Origin: Streptomyces sp. SW4
GTDB lineage: Bacteria > Actinomycetota > Actinomycetes > Streptomycetales > Streptomycetaceae
Length of the DNA: 64,000 nt
Reading direction: 5' to 3'
NCBI GenBank assembly: GCA_003248315.1
Contig: QKWM01000001.1
Coordinates: 930,001 to 994,000, forward strand
The translations under genes and the position numbers were made by a program. Positions 33,121-45,344 of this stretch are shown in pieces; within the stretch, counting starts at the first letter, position 1, and every line of letters begins with the position of its first letter. The notes beneath the pieces were generated by a model. It was given only the letters and a program-made list of their open reading frames with translations, was not told the DNA's origin and did no database searches.

Positions 33121-33366
33121 TGCCCGCGTGCTCCTCCGCCGCTGCGCGGCGCGAGCGCGGCCGCCGTGGCGGAGCCCTCCGGGCGCGCACGGCACCCGAA
33201 GACTTCCGGGCGACGACGCCCGACCGGCAGCCGTGCGGGCTGCCGCCCGTCCGGCACGGCCCCGCGTGGCCGCCGGTGCCCGAGGGATTCCCGCCCCGTG
33301 GAATCCGTACGTCGCGCGCGGGCGTCCAGCGGCGTGGACGCGTGCGCCCGAAACAGAAACGGTTGC

Positions 33367-34868
33367 ATGTCCTCTCCGCTGTCCGCGGCCACCCGGCCGC
33401 GCCTGTCCAAGCCCGACTGGCTGGCCTCCCCGAAGGTGCTGCGTACCGAGGTGCTGGCGGGCCTCGTCGTCGCCCTGGCCCTGATCCCGAGGCCATCTCC
33501 TTCTCGATCATCGCCGGTGTCGACCCGAGCATCGGGCTGTTCGCGTCCTTCACGATGGCGGTCGTCATCTCCGTCGTGGGCGGCCGCAAGGCGATGATCT
33601 CCGCCGCCACCGGTGCCGTCGCCCTCGTCATCGCCCCCCTCAACCGCGAGCACGGGCTGGGCTACCTGGTCGCCGCGGTCATCCTGGCCGGCGTGTTCCA
33701 GGTGGTCCTCGGCGCGCTGGGCGTGGCCAGGCTCATGCGGTTCGTGCCGCGCAGCGTCATGGTCGGCTTCGTCAACGCACTGGCCGTCCTCATCTTCCTG
33801 GCGCAGGTGCCGGAGCTGCGCGACGTGCCGTGGGCGGTCTACCCCCTCGTCGTCGCCGGCCTGGCCCTGATGGTGTTCTTCCCGAAGGTCACCAAGGTGG
33901 TCCCGGCGCCGCTGGTCTCGATCGTCGTCCTCACCGTGATCACCGTCGCCGCCGGCATCGCGGTCCCCACGGTCGGTGACAAGGGCGAGCTGCCGTCCTC
34001 CCTGCCCGTGCCGGGCCTGCCCGACGTGCCGTTCACGATGGACACGCTGACCACGATCGCCCCGTACGCCCTCGCCATGGCGCTCGTCGGCCTGATGGAG
34101 TCGCTGATGACGGCCAAGCTGGTCGACGACATCACCGACACCCACTCCAACAAGACCCGCGAGTCCGTCGGGCAGGGCGTCGCCAACATCGTCACCGGTT
34201 TCTTCGGCGGCATGGGCGGCTGCGCCATGATCGGCCAGACGATGATCAACGTGAAGGTGTCCGGCGCCCGCACCCGTCTGTCCACCTTCCTGGCCGGCGC
34301 GTTCCTGATGGTGCTGTGCATCGTCTTCGGCCCGGTCGTCTCCGACATCCCGATGGCCGCCCTCGTCGCCGTCATGGTGATGGTGTCGGTGGGCACGTTC
34401 GACTGGCACTCCGTCCGGCCGAGGACGCTGCGGCGCATGCCGCCGGGGGAGACCCTCGTCATGGCCGCCACGGTGGTCGTGGTCGTCGTCACCCACAACC
34501 TCGCCATCGGCGTCGTCGTCGGAACCATCGCCGCGATGGTCGTCTTCGCCAAGCGGGTCGCCCACCTGACCAGCGTCTCCGGCGTGGTCGACCCCGACGG
34601 CGAGCAGGTCGTGTACGCGGTCACCGGCGAGCTCTTCTTCGCCTCCTCCAACGACCTCGTCTACCAGTTCGACTACCAGGGCGACCCCGACGACGTCGTC
34701 ATCGACCTGTCCGGCACCCACATCTGGGACGCCTCGTCCGTCGCCGCGCTCGACGCCATCGAGACCAAGTACGCCCAGCGCGGCAAGAAGGTCACCTTCA
34801 CCGGGCTCGACGAGCCCAGCGCCGCCATGCGCCGGCGGCTCGCCGGGCACCTCACCGGCGGCCACTGA
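33367..34868 (+). CDS. SulP family anion transporter
   Basis: A membrane transporter of 500 residues. About ten hydrophobic helices include SFSIIAGVDPSIGLFASFTM and GVANIVTGFFGGMGGCAMIG, the SulP signature. The C-terminal STAS-like domain has VYAVTGELFFASSNDLVYQF and VVIDLSGTHIWDASSVAALD. One frame break near 33488 (CCCGAGG for CCCGGAGG). SulP proteins carry sulfate, bicarbonate or dicarboxylates; substrate not resolved here. Confidence 0.87.
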
Positions 34869-34888
34869 AGGCGGCGGCGGCCGGGCGG

Positions 34889-35530
34889 CTAGTCTTCGCC
34901 GCCCAGCCGCCGCAGGCCGTTCTCCAGCAGCGCGAACGCCTCCCGCGCGTCGCTCACCGCGCCCTCGTACCGGTCGTCGGCCGGCTCGCCGTAGGCCATG
35001 CGCTCGGCGTTGTCCCGGGCCAGGGTCCAGTGGACCGCGACGATCTGGGCCGCGGCGATCCGGGACGTGAGCCCGCAGGTGCCCGCCGTCTCGCGCAGCG
35101 CCTGCTCCAGCGCGCGCTCGGAGCCGCTTCTGAACCCCTCCATCCGGGCCACCAGGGACGGCGCGCCGAGGATCATGCGGTGCAGGCTGCGCACCTCGGG
35201 GCGGTCGTTGAGCCCGGTGATCGGGTCCCGCTCGCGCAGCCCGGCGAGGAAGTGCTCGCGCACCGCGGCCAGCGGGCCGGTGCCCGGCGGGCGGGCCCGC
35301 ACGACGCGCGCGATCTCCGTCTCGTGATCGGCGAGCCGGTGCACCACGAGGTCTTCCTTGGTCGGGAAGTAGGCGAAGAGGGTGCGCTTGGACACCTCGG
35401 CCGCCTCGGCGACCTGAGCCACCGACACGGCGTCGAAGCCGTGTTCGAGGAACAGGCCGATCGCCGCGTCGGAGATCGCCGCACGGGTCCGCTGCTTCTT
35501 GCGCTCTCGCAGTCCTGGCTTGCCGTCCAC
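34889..35530 (-). CDS. TetR family regulator
   Basis: An intact 213-residue repressor: HTH region RAAISDAAIGLFLEHGFDAV to AEVSKRTLFAYFPTKEDLV, then a helical ligand domain. The GTG start has no Shine-Dalgarno but lies seven bases after TAGACT, a -10-like hexamer, so leaderless translation is likely. Divergent from an aromatic FAD monooxygenase, with a direct repeat between them. Confidence 0.88.
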   Translation of the reverse strand: MDGKPGLRERKKQRTRAAISDAAIGLFLEHGFDAVSVAQVAEAAEVSKRTLFAYFPTKEDLVVHRLADHETEIARVVRARPPGTGPLAAVREHFLAGLRERDPITGLNDRPEVRSLHRMILGAPSLVARMEGFRSGSERALEQALRETAGTCGLTSRIAAAQIVAVHWTLARDNAERMAYGEPADDRYEGAVSDAREAFALLENGLRRLGGED

Positions 35531-35556
35531 GGCGCGCAGTCTAGCAACTCGCTTCC

Positions 35557-35613
35557 CTCGGGATATTTCTGCACCTGGTATACCTTTGCTCTCGGGTTAC
35601 CTCTGCATCCGGT
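35557..35613. promoter_or_regulatory. 34-bp-spaced direct repeats, candidate TetR operators
   Basis: CTCGGGATATTTCTGCACC.. at 35557 and CTCGGGTTACCTCTGCATCC.. at 35591 match at 17 of 23 bases and lie just upstream of the monooxygenase start, in the divergent gap. Confidence 0.5.
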
Positions 35614-35647
35614 GAAGGATCCGGGCAGGAGACGGGAGGCAGCGAAG

Positions 35648-38513
<2,866 letters not shown>

Positions 38514-38516
38514 TGA

Positions 38517-38640
38517 TGGACGGGGCGGACGGGTTGGACGGGGCGAAGGGGTCGGACGGGGCGGAACGGGCGGACGGGTCGGACGGGTCGGAGAGGTCGG
38601 ACGGGCTGGAGGGGTGGGGCGGGTTGGCCGGTGGGGCGGG
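38517..38640. repeat. G-rich minisatellite between the two amidohydrolase genes
   Basis: Degenerate (T/G)CGGACGGG/GGACGGGG units make the plus strand almost pyrimidine-free over 120 bases. It occupies the gap between the two genes and shows no promoter. Confidence 0.65.
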
Positions 38641-39908
38641 TCAGAGGGCGATGCCGACCGCACCACGCGGGTCGGGGACGACAGCACCGACAGGTCGGCC
38701 AGCGGATCGCCGGGGACGAGCAGCAGGTCGCCGGCGTGGCCACGGGTCGGCCGGCCCGCCGTGCCCTGCAGACCCATCAGCCGCGCCGCACCGGTCGTGG
38801 CCGTGCGGAGGGCGTCCAGCGGCGACAGGCCGGCGGCGTGCATCAACTCCACCTCGCGGCCCACGGGATCCACGGTGCCGCCGGAGGAGTCGGTGCCCGC
38901 CGCGAGCGGCACACCCAGCTCGTGCGCCGCCAGGACGGCCTTCTTCAGCACCGGCAGATAGGTGCGGCCCCGCTCGGCGAGGACCGGGTCCGGCGACTCG
39001 GCGAGGCCCGCGATGGCGGTGAGGGTGGGCGTGAACCACGTTCCCCGGCGGCGCATCTCGTGCAGGGTGCGCTCGCCGACGAACACGCCGTGCTCCAGGG
39101 AGCGGACGCCCGCGGTCACCGCGTCGTGGCAGCCCCGCTCGCTGTAGCTGTGGCACAGCACGCCCTTCCCGCCGCGGCGCGCCGCCGCGACCACCTCGCT
39201 GAGCTGGGCGTGCGAGTAGACCTGGGTCAGCGGGTCCTGGTCGGGCAGCCCGGCCCGCTCGTTGACCCGCGTCTTGATCACGTCGGCGCCCGCGCCAGGT
39301 TCACCTGGACGACACGGCGCAGCGCCTCGGCCGACCGGACCCCGTCCGCGAGCGTGGCCAGCGGTGTCAGGTCGGGGTCGGCGAGAACGGTGTCGCCGAG
39401 GTGGGGCGTGACGAAGACGCCGGCCGCCTGGAGGCGGGGCGCCAGAGCGGGCGCATGGCGCGCCAGCTCCCGGACGGCGACGTCCTGGTAGAAGTTCGTG
39501 GAGCCGCTGCGCGCGCTGGTGGCGCCCTTGCGGACGGCGTCGCGGGCCTCGGCCGCGGTGCTGAGGTGGATGTGCGCGTCGATCAGGCCGGGCAGCACCC
39601 ACTGGCCGTGCGCGTCCAGGCGGGCGGCGTCGCGCGGGACGGCGGTCCGGCCGCGGGCGCCGGCCGCGTGGATCACACCGTCCCGGACGACCACGACGGA
39701 GTCCTCGGTGACGTCGCCGGTCGCCGGGTCGAGCAGGGTGCCGCCCTCGACGACCAGGTCACCGGTGCGGGCCGGGCGGCGGCGCGGCGCCCCGACGCCG
39801 GGCGGCCGGGCCGAGGGCGGCGGCGGTGCCCGCGAGGGCGGCGGAGGCGGCGAGCACACCCCTGCGGGTCAGTCGGCTGGGCGGAGGCGAGGTGGACTCG
39901 ACGCACAT
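38641..39908 (-). CDS. Tat-exported metal-dependent amidohydrolase (prolidase/imidazolonepropionase-like)
   Basis: About 423 residues. The Tat signal is SRLTRRGVLAASAALAGTAA; the HxH motif lies in VLPGLIDAHIHLSTA. DVIKTRVNE carries the likely carboxylated metal-bridging Lys, and VLCHSYSERG, SLEHGVFV and LAAGTDSSGGT supply the remaining metal His and Asp. SPLDALRTATTGAARLMGL is the usual family C-terminus. AAGGAG five bases before the ATG. Breaks near 38675, 39295 and 39790. Family members cleave Xaa-Pro dipeptides, ring amides or organophosphates. First gene after the GntR operator region. Confidence 0.78.
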
Positions 39909-39995
39909 GGCGGCTCCTTGCGGGGACGGGGACATCACGGGGACATCGCGGCGACGGGAGACGTCACGGCGACGGAAGCGGAAGGGGCTGCCGCA

Positions 39996-40010
39996 TTTTG
40001 TATACCAAAC
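39996..40010. promoter_or_regulatory. GntR-type operator, copy 1
   Basis: TTTTGTATACCAAAC, centred on the GTATAC palindrome at 40000-40005, about 90 bases before the amidohydrolase start. Ten bases (TTTGTATACC) recur in the second site. Confidence 0.6.
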
Positions 40011-40132
40011 GGAGGGTGGCGACAAGGGATCCCTCGGAACCGTCACGCGAGCCATGTGAACAAACGGAGATATCCGGGCAGATCACCATGGGGCGAGGTG
40101 GTCCCGTTCCTCGCCCGTGAGTAGCTCCAGGG

Positions 40133-40825
40133 TCAGGTATACAAAGTGCTGTCGCCGAACAGGGAGCGCAGTGCCACCGCCCGGCTGTCCCGGACGTGCA
40201 GCAGCGTGCTGGCGGCCGCCAGGTCCTCGTCGCCCGCCGCGATGTGCCGGAAGATCTCCGCGTGCTGCGCGCGCATGTGGGCGGGCTCCTCGCGCATCCC
40301 GAACAGCAGCTGCAACTGCCAGCTCAGCTGCTCCATCGTGCGGGCCAGCAGGGGGTTCCCGGCGAGGGCCACGATCCGCTCGTGGAACTCGGTGTGCGCG
40401 GCGACCTCGCGCGCGCCCTCCTCCTCGCCGGCCGCCTCCTCGGCCCGTGCCAGGGAGGCGCGCAGCGCGTCGAGCCCGGGCGCGACGCCGTCGGCCGTGC
40501 CGGCGACCCGCCGGGCCGCGAGCCGCGACGCCTGCACGGCCAGCGGCTCCCACACCTCGTACAGGTACCGGACGTCGTCCCGCTCCAGGCGCCGTACCCG
40601 GACACCGCTGTGCGGCAGGAGTTCCAGCAGGCCTTCCGCGACCAGTGCGCGCAGCGCCTCCCGCACCGGCACCCGGGACATCCGCAGCTCCTCGGCGACC
40701 TCCCGCTCGACCAGCCGCGCGCCCATCGGGTAGCGCCCGTCCACGATGCGCTCGCGCACCGCCTCCCGGGCCCGGGCGCCCAGGGACGTCCGGTTCCGCC
40801 CCGTCTCCGGTGTGCTGGCTGCCAC
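40133..40825 (-). CDS. GntR family regulator, FCD subgroup
   Basis: An intact 230-residue regulator. The winged HTH is LVEREVAEELRMSRVPVREA to LRALVAEGLLELL; the all-helical FCD domain has metal-binding His candidates in HTEFHERIVALAGN and HAEIFRHIAAGD. GTG 40825 has GAAGGA eight bases upstream; the earlier GTG at 40831 is too close to it. The gene is upstream of and co-directional with the amidohydrolases, and its own stop overlaps an operator copy, so it probably represses the downstream operon and responds to an organic acid. Confidence 0.85.
   Translation of the reverse strand: MAASTPETGRNRTSLGARAREAVRERIVDGRYPMGARLVEREVAEELRMSRVPVREALRALVAEGLLELLPHSGVRVRRLERDDVRYLYEVWEPLAVQASRLAARRVAGTADGVAPGLDALRASLARAEEAAGEEEGAREVAAHTEFHERIVALAGNPLLARTMEQLSWQLQLLFGMREEPAHMRAQHAEIFRHIAAGDEDLAAASTLLHVRDSRAVALRSLFGDSTLYT
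40136..40146. promoter_or_regulatory. GntR-type operator, copy 2 (in the 3' end of the GntR gene)
   Basis: GGTATACAAAG, the reverse complement of CTTTGTATACC, overlaps the last codons and stop of the GntR gene, 137 bp from copy 1. Confidence 0.55.
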
Positions 40826-40886
40826 GTGCACCGTCCTTCGCGTCGTGCTCCGGGCGAGGATACGTCCCGCCGGCCGGACGAGGGCC

Positions 40887-42013
40887 TCAGCGGGCCGCCG
40901 CCCGGTTGTGCCGGACCGAGGACCAGAAGGAGGCGCCGATCAGGGTCACGCCGACGAGGCCGGTGACGATGTCGTTGATCTGGTACCGGATGCTGGCGAG
41001 CAGGATCAGGGCGAGGGCGCCGATCGCGTAGTGGGCGCCGTGCTCCAGGTAGACGTACTCGTCGAGGGTGCCCTGGCGGACCAGGTACACGGTCAGGGAA
41101 CGGACGTACATGGCGCCGATGCCGAGGCCGAGGGCCATCAGGACGATGTCGTTGGTGATGGCGAAGGCGCCGATGACGCCGTCGAAGGAGAACGACGCGT
41201 CGAGCACCTCCAGGTAGAGGAAGGTGAAGAACGCGGCCCTGCCGGCGAGGCCCGTTGCCGTCCGACCTCCGGCGGCCCCGGACGGCCGTCCGGCGCCGTT
41301 CCCGTCCCGCTCGCGGTCCTCCCGGCCGGCGTCGCCGTCCTGCGTACGGGCCAGCCTGCCCTCGAAGAAGCCGGACAGGCCGCCCACCACCAGATAGGTG
41401 ATGAGGCCGGCGATGCCGGAGAGGAGGACCGTCTCGGTCTTGTCGGCGTGGACGCCGCCGTGCTGGTGGGCGTGGGCGGCGAACGTCGTGGCGGTCACCA
41501 GGAGGACGCCGAGGGCGAGGCAGACCGACAGCATGTCGATCCTCCCGAGCCGGGCCAACGGCCGCTCCAGCCGGCCGAGCCACTTGGCCTCCCGGTCCTC
41601 GAAGACGAAGTCGAGGAAGATCATCAGCAGGAACATGCCGCCGAACGCGGCGATCGACGGGTGGGCGTCGGTCACCAGTTCCTGGTAGCGGGCCTTGTCG
41701 GTGAGCGCGAGACGGACGGCGTCGGTCGGCGCCAGACGCGCGCTGATCGCGACGATGACGATGGGGAACAGCAGCCGCATCCCGAAGACCGCGATCAGGA
41801 TGCCCACGGTGAGGAACATCCGCTGCCAGAAGGCGTTGAGCCGCCCGAGGATGCCGGCGTTGATCACCGCGTTGTCGAAGGACAGGGACACTTCCAGGAC
41901 GGCGAGGACGGCGACCAGTCCGAGGGCCGTCCACCGTCGTACAGCACTCCGGCGAGCAGGCCGAGGACCGTCACCGCGAAGGCCCACCGGAACGTCTTCC
42001 ACACCACGCGCAC
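40887..42013 (-). CDS. DUF475 / TerC-like integral membrane protein
   Basis: A membrane protein of about 375 residues with at least eight helices. LEVSLSFDNAVINAGIL and its second-half counterpart LEVLDASFSFDGVIGAFAIT, each with an acidic pair in a helix, are the TerC/DUF475 signature. FLDFVFEDREAKW and a charged cytoplasmic loop lie between the halves. GTG 42013 has AAAGG six bases upstream. One frame break near 41933. TerC-type proteins are linked to metal homeostasis and loading of exported metalloproteins; the substrate is unproven. Confidence 0.82.
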
Positions 42014-42093
42014 ACGTCACCTTTCGTCGCCCTCGTGCGAACGAACCGTGACGAGTCGCCGTCACGGCCGGTGACGGGCGAGTGCCCGCCCGG

Positions 42094-43154
42094 TCAGCCC
42101 AGGCACACCCCGAGCAGACAGATCTCGGTCGGCGACGTGGGCGACGCGGGCGCCGCCGGCGTTGTGGGCGTCGTGGGCGTCGTCCGCTCCTGGCCGGCGC
42201 CCGCCGGGGGTGGGCTCTGCGGGGTGCCGTCGGACGTCCGGGACCCGGACGGCTGCTCCGTCACCGGCCGCGAGCGGTCCGCCGCCCCTCGCCGCCGTCC
42301 GGGGCGGTGGGCCGGGACGGCGGGGCGGGCGTGGCCGGCGCGGCGGACGGCCGGGCGGCGGTGGCCTCCGGCCGGGCGGTGGGGGAGGCCGGGCGGGGAG
42401 ACGCCGTGACGGACTGCTGGTGCGGCGAGCCGGTCGCCGGCTGCCGTGGCCGGGTGGGGGCCGGTGACGACTCGTCAGCGCCCCGGTCCGCCGCCGAAGG
42501 CGAGGCCGGCGGGCTCTGCGCGGGCGCCGGCGCCCGGGTCGCGTCCCCGACCCGCAGGTCCGGTGCCTCGGCGGCCTGCGCCCGGTCCGCGGCGTGCCGG
42601 TCCATCGTGGCGACGGTCAGGCCGCCGCCGACCAGTGCGACGGCGCTCGCGACCGCCGCCCGGCGCTTGTTCTTCTTCCAGCGGGCCAGCTGACGGCGGC
42701 GCGCCGCCCGCCCCTGCCCCGGGGGTCGCGGCCCGGCGTCGACTGCGGCCGGGCCGTCCCCGTCCGCCGCCGCGACCGCCCCGGCGGCGGTCACGTCGCC
42801 GGCCGGACGGTTCTCGTCGGCCGGCCGGTTGCCGGCGGGCGGCCGGACGTCGTCGACCAGACGTACGTCGTCGACCGGACGTACGTCGCCGACCGGACGT
42901 ACGTCGCCGACCGGACGTACGTCGCCGGTCAGGCGGACGGGACCGGCCGGACGTATGGCGGTGTCCGGACGTGTGGCCGTGTGCGGACGTATGGCCGTGT
43001 CCGGAGGTATGGCGGTGTCGGGGAGCATGGCGGTGTCCGCCGCCGGGGGCCGGCCGTTCCGGGCCCGGGGGTCGATGTCCGGGGCGTAGGCGCCGCACCC
43101 GGGACACACCAGGGCACCGTTGAGGTGCCGCCGGCACGAGGAGCAGTAATCCAT
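42094..43154 (-). CDS. Zinc-ribbon membrane-anchored Pro/Thr-rich protein
   Basis: About 353 residues, unknown function. The N-terminal zinc ribbon is CSSCRRHLNGALVCPGCG. Low-complexity units (RPVGDV and RPDTAI types) encoded by DNA minisatellites follow, then a basic stretch (RRRQLARWKKNKRRA) and one transmembrane helix (AVASAVALVGGGLTVATM). A Ser/Pro/Thr-rich outside region ends in PTEICLLGVCLG after a frame repair near 42290; without that repair it would stop at 42261. Orientation suggests ribbon inside and stalk outside. Confidence 0.65.
42846..43041. repeat. 18-bp coding minisatellites in the zinc-ribbon gene
   Basis: ACGTACGTCGCCGACCGG repeats in register from 42861 to 42932, and a second array of GTATGGC(G/C)GTGTCCGGAC-like units runs from 42953 to 43041. 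They encode the RPVGDV- and PDTAIR-type peptide repeats. Confidence 0.8.
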
Positions 43155-43309
43155 CTGCGGTCTTTCGGCCTTCCTGGGTCCACTGGCCGTCGCCCGCCCG
43201 GAGGGGACCGGAACGCACCGGTCGTCTCCGGACGGGGGCAGCGTCGGGCAGCCACGCTAATGACCCTTTCGCAAGGCCGTGTGCACCCTGTGTGAGGCTC
43301 CTGCGCACA

Positions 43310-43462
43310 TTCCTCGGGGGAGTGGGGCGGATTCCTCGGGGAACAGGGCGGGTTCCTCGCGGGAGCGGGACGGGTTCCTCGCGGGAGCGGAACGGGCTCC
43401 TCGCGGGAGCGGAACGGGCTCCTCGGGGGAGCGGAACGGGCTCCTCGGGAGCGGGGCGGCCG
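43310..43462. repeat. 21-22-bp tandem repeat, about seven copies
   Basis: TTCCTCGCGGGAGCGGAACGGG-like units start at 43310, 43332, 43353, 43375, 43397, 43419 and 43441. They fill most of the 43155-43482 gap, which shows no gene. Units are contiguous, without unique spacers, so this is not a CRISPR array. Confidence 0.85.
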
Positions 43463-43482
43463 GGGTCCGTGTGCCGGACGGC

Positions 43483-43704
43483 CTACGGCTGGTGTCCGCG
43501 CCCCTCCTGCCGCCGGCCCGAGGCCGCCGTGGCGTCCTGAGGGTGGCGGTGGGCCGGCCGGGGCCCGGTGAAACCGAGGAGTTCCGTCGCCTGCTGCTCG
43601 GTGTGAGCGGCCGCGGACTGGGCCTCGGCCACGGCGTCGCCGAGTTCCCGGACGAGATCCTCGTAGATCGGCTGGAGGTCGTGTCCCGTGGAGGTGCGTG
43701 TCAC
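43483..43704 (-). CDS. Small hypothetical protein (73 aa)
   Basis: I do not recognise this family. The first 45 residues look like an amphipathic helix (LQPIYEDLVRELGDAVAEAQ then SAAAHTEQQATELLGF) and the tail is polar and basic. GAAGGA seven bases before GTG 43704 is a good ribosome site. It lies 60 bases after the small membrane protein gene on the same strand, so the two may be co-transcribed. Confidence 0.5.
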   Translation of the reverse strand: MTRTSTGHDLQPIYEDLVRELGDAVAEAQSAAAHTEQQATELLGFTGPRPAHRHPQDATAASGRRQEGRGHQP

Positions 43705-43764
43705 AGTCGGTCCTTCACTGTCATGCCTGGGTCGCGCGTCGGTTCCTGAGGTGCGGCCGCGTGG

Positions 43765-44118
43765 TCAGGCGCGGTTGAGCCGGGCGGCGATTCCATGTCC
43801 CAGCAGCAAATACAGCACTGCCGGAAGACCATGATTGAGGACGACACGTAGACCCTCGGTGTCCATCGTGAAAATGTCCTGTGACCACCACGCCAGCAGG
43901 TCCGCGGTTCCGCGCACGAACTCCACGAACACATTTCCCTCGTTCGCGTCGAGCAGATACAGCAGGATCCACATGCCCAGCAGGCCGGCGGCGATGTCGG
44001 CGACCGTGCAGATCGCCAGGCCGACCCGCCGTGAGCTGCCCTCACGGTGCTGGAGACGGTCGGGAGTCACGGGCTGGGGGTGCGGCTGATAACCCGGTAC
44101 CGGGTCGATGTTGCTCAC
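43765..44118 (-). CDS. Small membrane protein, YggT-like
   Basis: An intact 117-residue protein: a polar N-terminus, then two hydrophobic segments (AICTVADIAAGLLGMWILLY and GLPAVLYLLLGHGIAARL) separated by an amphipathic stretch (VFVEFVRGTADLLAWWSQDI). Similar small proteins are common in Streptomyces; function unknown. GTG 44118 was preferred over a TTG 12 bases upstream; neither has a strong Shine-Dalgarno. Confidence 0.65.
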   Translation of the reverse strand: MSNIDPVPGYQPHPQPVTPDRLQHREGSSRRVGLAICTVADIAAGLLGMWILLYLLDANEGNVFVEFVRGTADLLAWWSQDIFTMDTEGLRVVLNHGLPAVLYLLLGHGIAARLNRA

Positions 44119-44271
44119 GGGGAAATCCAATCCGGATGGGCGGTCTGGGTGGGGTCACAAGGGCGGCTCGGCTCCGGCCGATGCCGGTGGCTTCCGGCTT
44201 TCCGCCGCCCTTTCGCCTGCTTCTGCGCCACACCGGGTCCGGCGTGTTACACCGCTGTCCGGGACGCCCCG

Positions 44272-44301
44272 GATATGCCGACTGTTCAGTCACAGTGGCA
44301 A
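44272..44301 (-). promoter_or_regulatory. Candidate minus-strand promoter with dyad in spacer
   Basis: TTGCCA (44301-44296), 18 bases, CATATC (44277-44272), with GACTG-tt-CAGTC (44280-44291) inside the spacer, about 155 bases before the small membrane protein. The remainder of the 44119-44479 gap holds only a short hairpin (44337-44355). Confidence 0.35.
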
Positions 44302-44479
44302 ATAGCCGTCTGGCGCGGCGCATTTCCGGACGGAGCGGGGAGCGCGTCGCTCCCCTCTGCCCGAGGGAGCGCTCAGCTCCTGCCCGCGGGACCGTTCCGC
44401 CCGGCCTGCCGGGCGTTTTGCCCTTGTCTGCCCGGTAACCCGTGCGCTGAGGACACCCACACACGATGAGGTGAGCACC

Positions 44480-44873
44480 ATGCTGTTGCTGGGTCTCCTG
44501 CTCATGGCGGGCTCCGCCGCCTTCGCGGGTCTGCTGATCGCGGAGAACCTGTCCGGCGGCCCGGACTACACCGTGACGCTGATGGGGAGCGAGCCGTTCA
44601 CGATCAGCACGCTCGGGCGTTCCTCGGCGGCATCGCCCTCACGCTGATCTTCGGCCTGGGTCTGTGGATGCTCGTCGGCGGCACGGTCCTGGCGCGCCAC
44701 CGCAGCAAGAAGCGCCGCAGGGACCGGGTGACCGCCCGGCAGGCCACCGCCGAGCGCGACGAACTGGCCGGCCGGCTGGAGGGCCGGACCGGGGCGGCGA
44801 GCCGGGCGGCACGACGGGACACCACCGCCCGGCCGTCCACCGGCCGAACTGGCTCCGGCCGCGCAGCCACTGA
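44480..44873 (+). CDS. Small two-helix membrane protein with basic tail
   Basis: About 130 residues, unknown function. Two hydrophobic helices (LLLGLLLMAGSAAFAGLLIA and GGIALTLIFGLGLWMLVGGT) flank a short polar loop, followed by a basic coiled tail (RHRSKKRRRDRVTARQATAE). GAGGTG before the ATG. One frame break near 44615 (CTCGGGCG for CTCGGGGCG). The 3' end is uncertain: with one more indel it stops at 44873, otherwise the frame runs on through repeats. Confidence 0.5.
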
Positions 44874-44959
44874 CCGCACGGCCCGACGCGCCCGGCCGCA
44901 CCGCACGATGTCCCGCGGCGCGTCCCCCGACGCCTGTGCCCCCTGGCGCCCGTGTCCCC

Positions 44960-45004
44960 AGGCATCCGTGTCCCAGGCATCCGTGTCCCAGGCATCCGTG
45001 TCCC
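44960..45004. repeat. 15-bp perfect tandem repeat, three copies
   Basis: AGGCATCCGTGTCCC three times without a change, between two small genes. Confidence 0.85.
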
Positions 45005-45131
45005 CTGGCGCCCGGGCCCCTGGCGTCCCCTCCGATTGCGGAGCCCGGGGCGCTGGGTTTGAGTGGGAGGGTCCCGACGCCTACGGGCAGGGTCTCGCGC
45101 GCGAGCGGCGGGATCTGGAGAGCTGGGAGAG

Positions 45132-45296
45132 ATGGGCGACGACGAGATCATTGCCACGTGGACCGAGCGGCTCCTGCGCGAGGCTCCCGACCTGCCGCCG
45201 GAGCGCGCCCGCCGCTTCGTGTACGAGCTGTACTTCACCGCACAGCGCGCCCTCGACAAGAAGGGCTGGGAGGCGGACTTCGAACGCGAGGAGTGA
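45132..45296 (+). CDS. Small acidic/basic protein (54 aa), unknown
   Basis: Begins MGDDEIIATWTERLLREAPD and ends KKGWEADFEREE; it looks fully helical, with no membrane segment. Codon bias is that of a real gene and purines (GGGAGAG) precede the ATG, but spacing to a Shine-Dalgarno is poor. Lies just upstream of the DUF488 gene, same strand. Confidence 0.45.
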   Translation: MGDDEIIATWTERLLREAPDLPPERARRFVYELYFTAQRALDKKGWEADFEREE

Positions 45297-45344
45297 CGCG
45301 GCCGGCGGCGGGTGCCGGGGCCGCCGCCGCTGTGGGGCGGTGCC

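Noticed and set aside
33120..33366. Plus-strand extension of the SulP gene to an upstream start
   Set aside because: Translation upstream of 33367 is Arg/Pro-rich and unlike SulP N-termini, and the candidate promoter lies inside the region.
43310..43462. CRISPR array
   Set aside because: Repeats are contiguous 21-22-mers with no unique spacers, and no cas genes are present.
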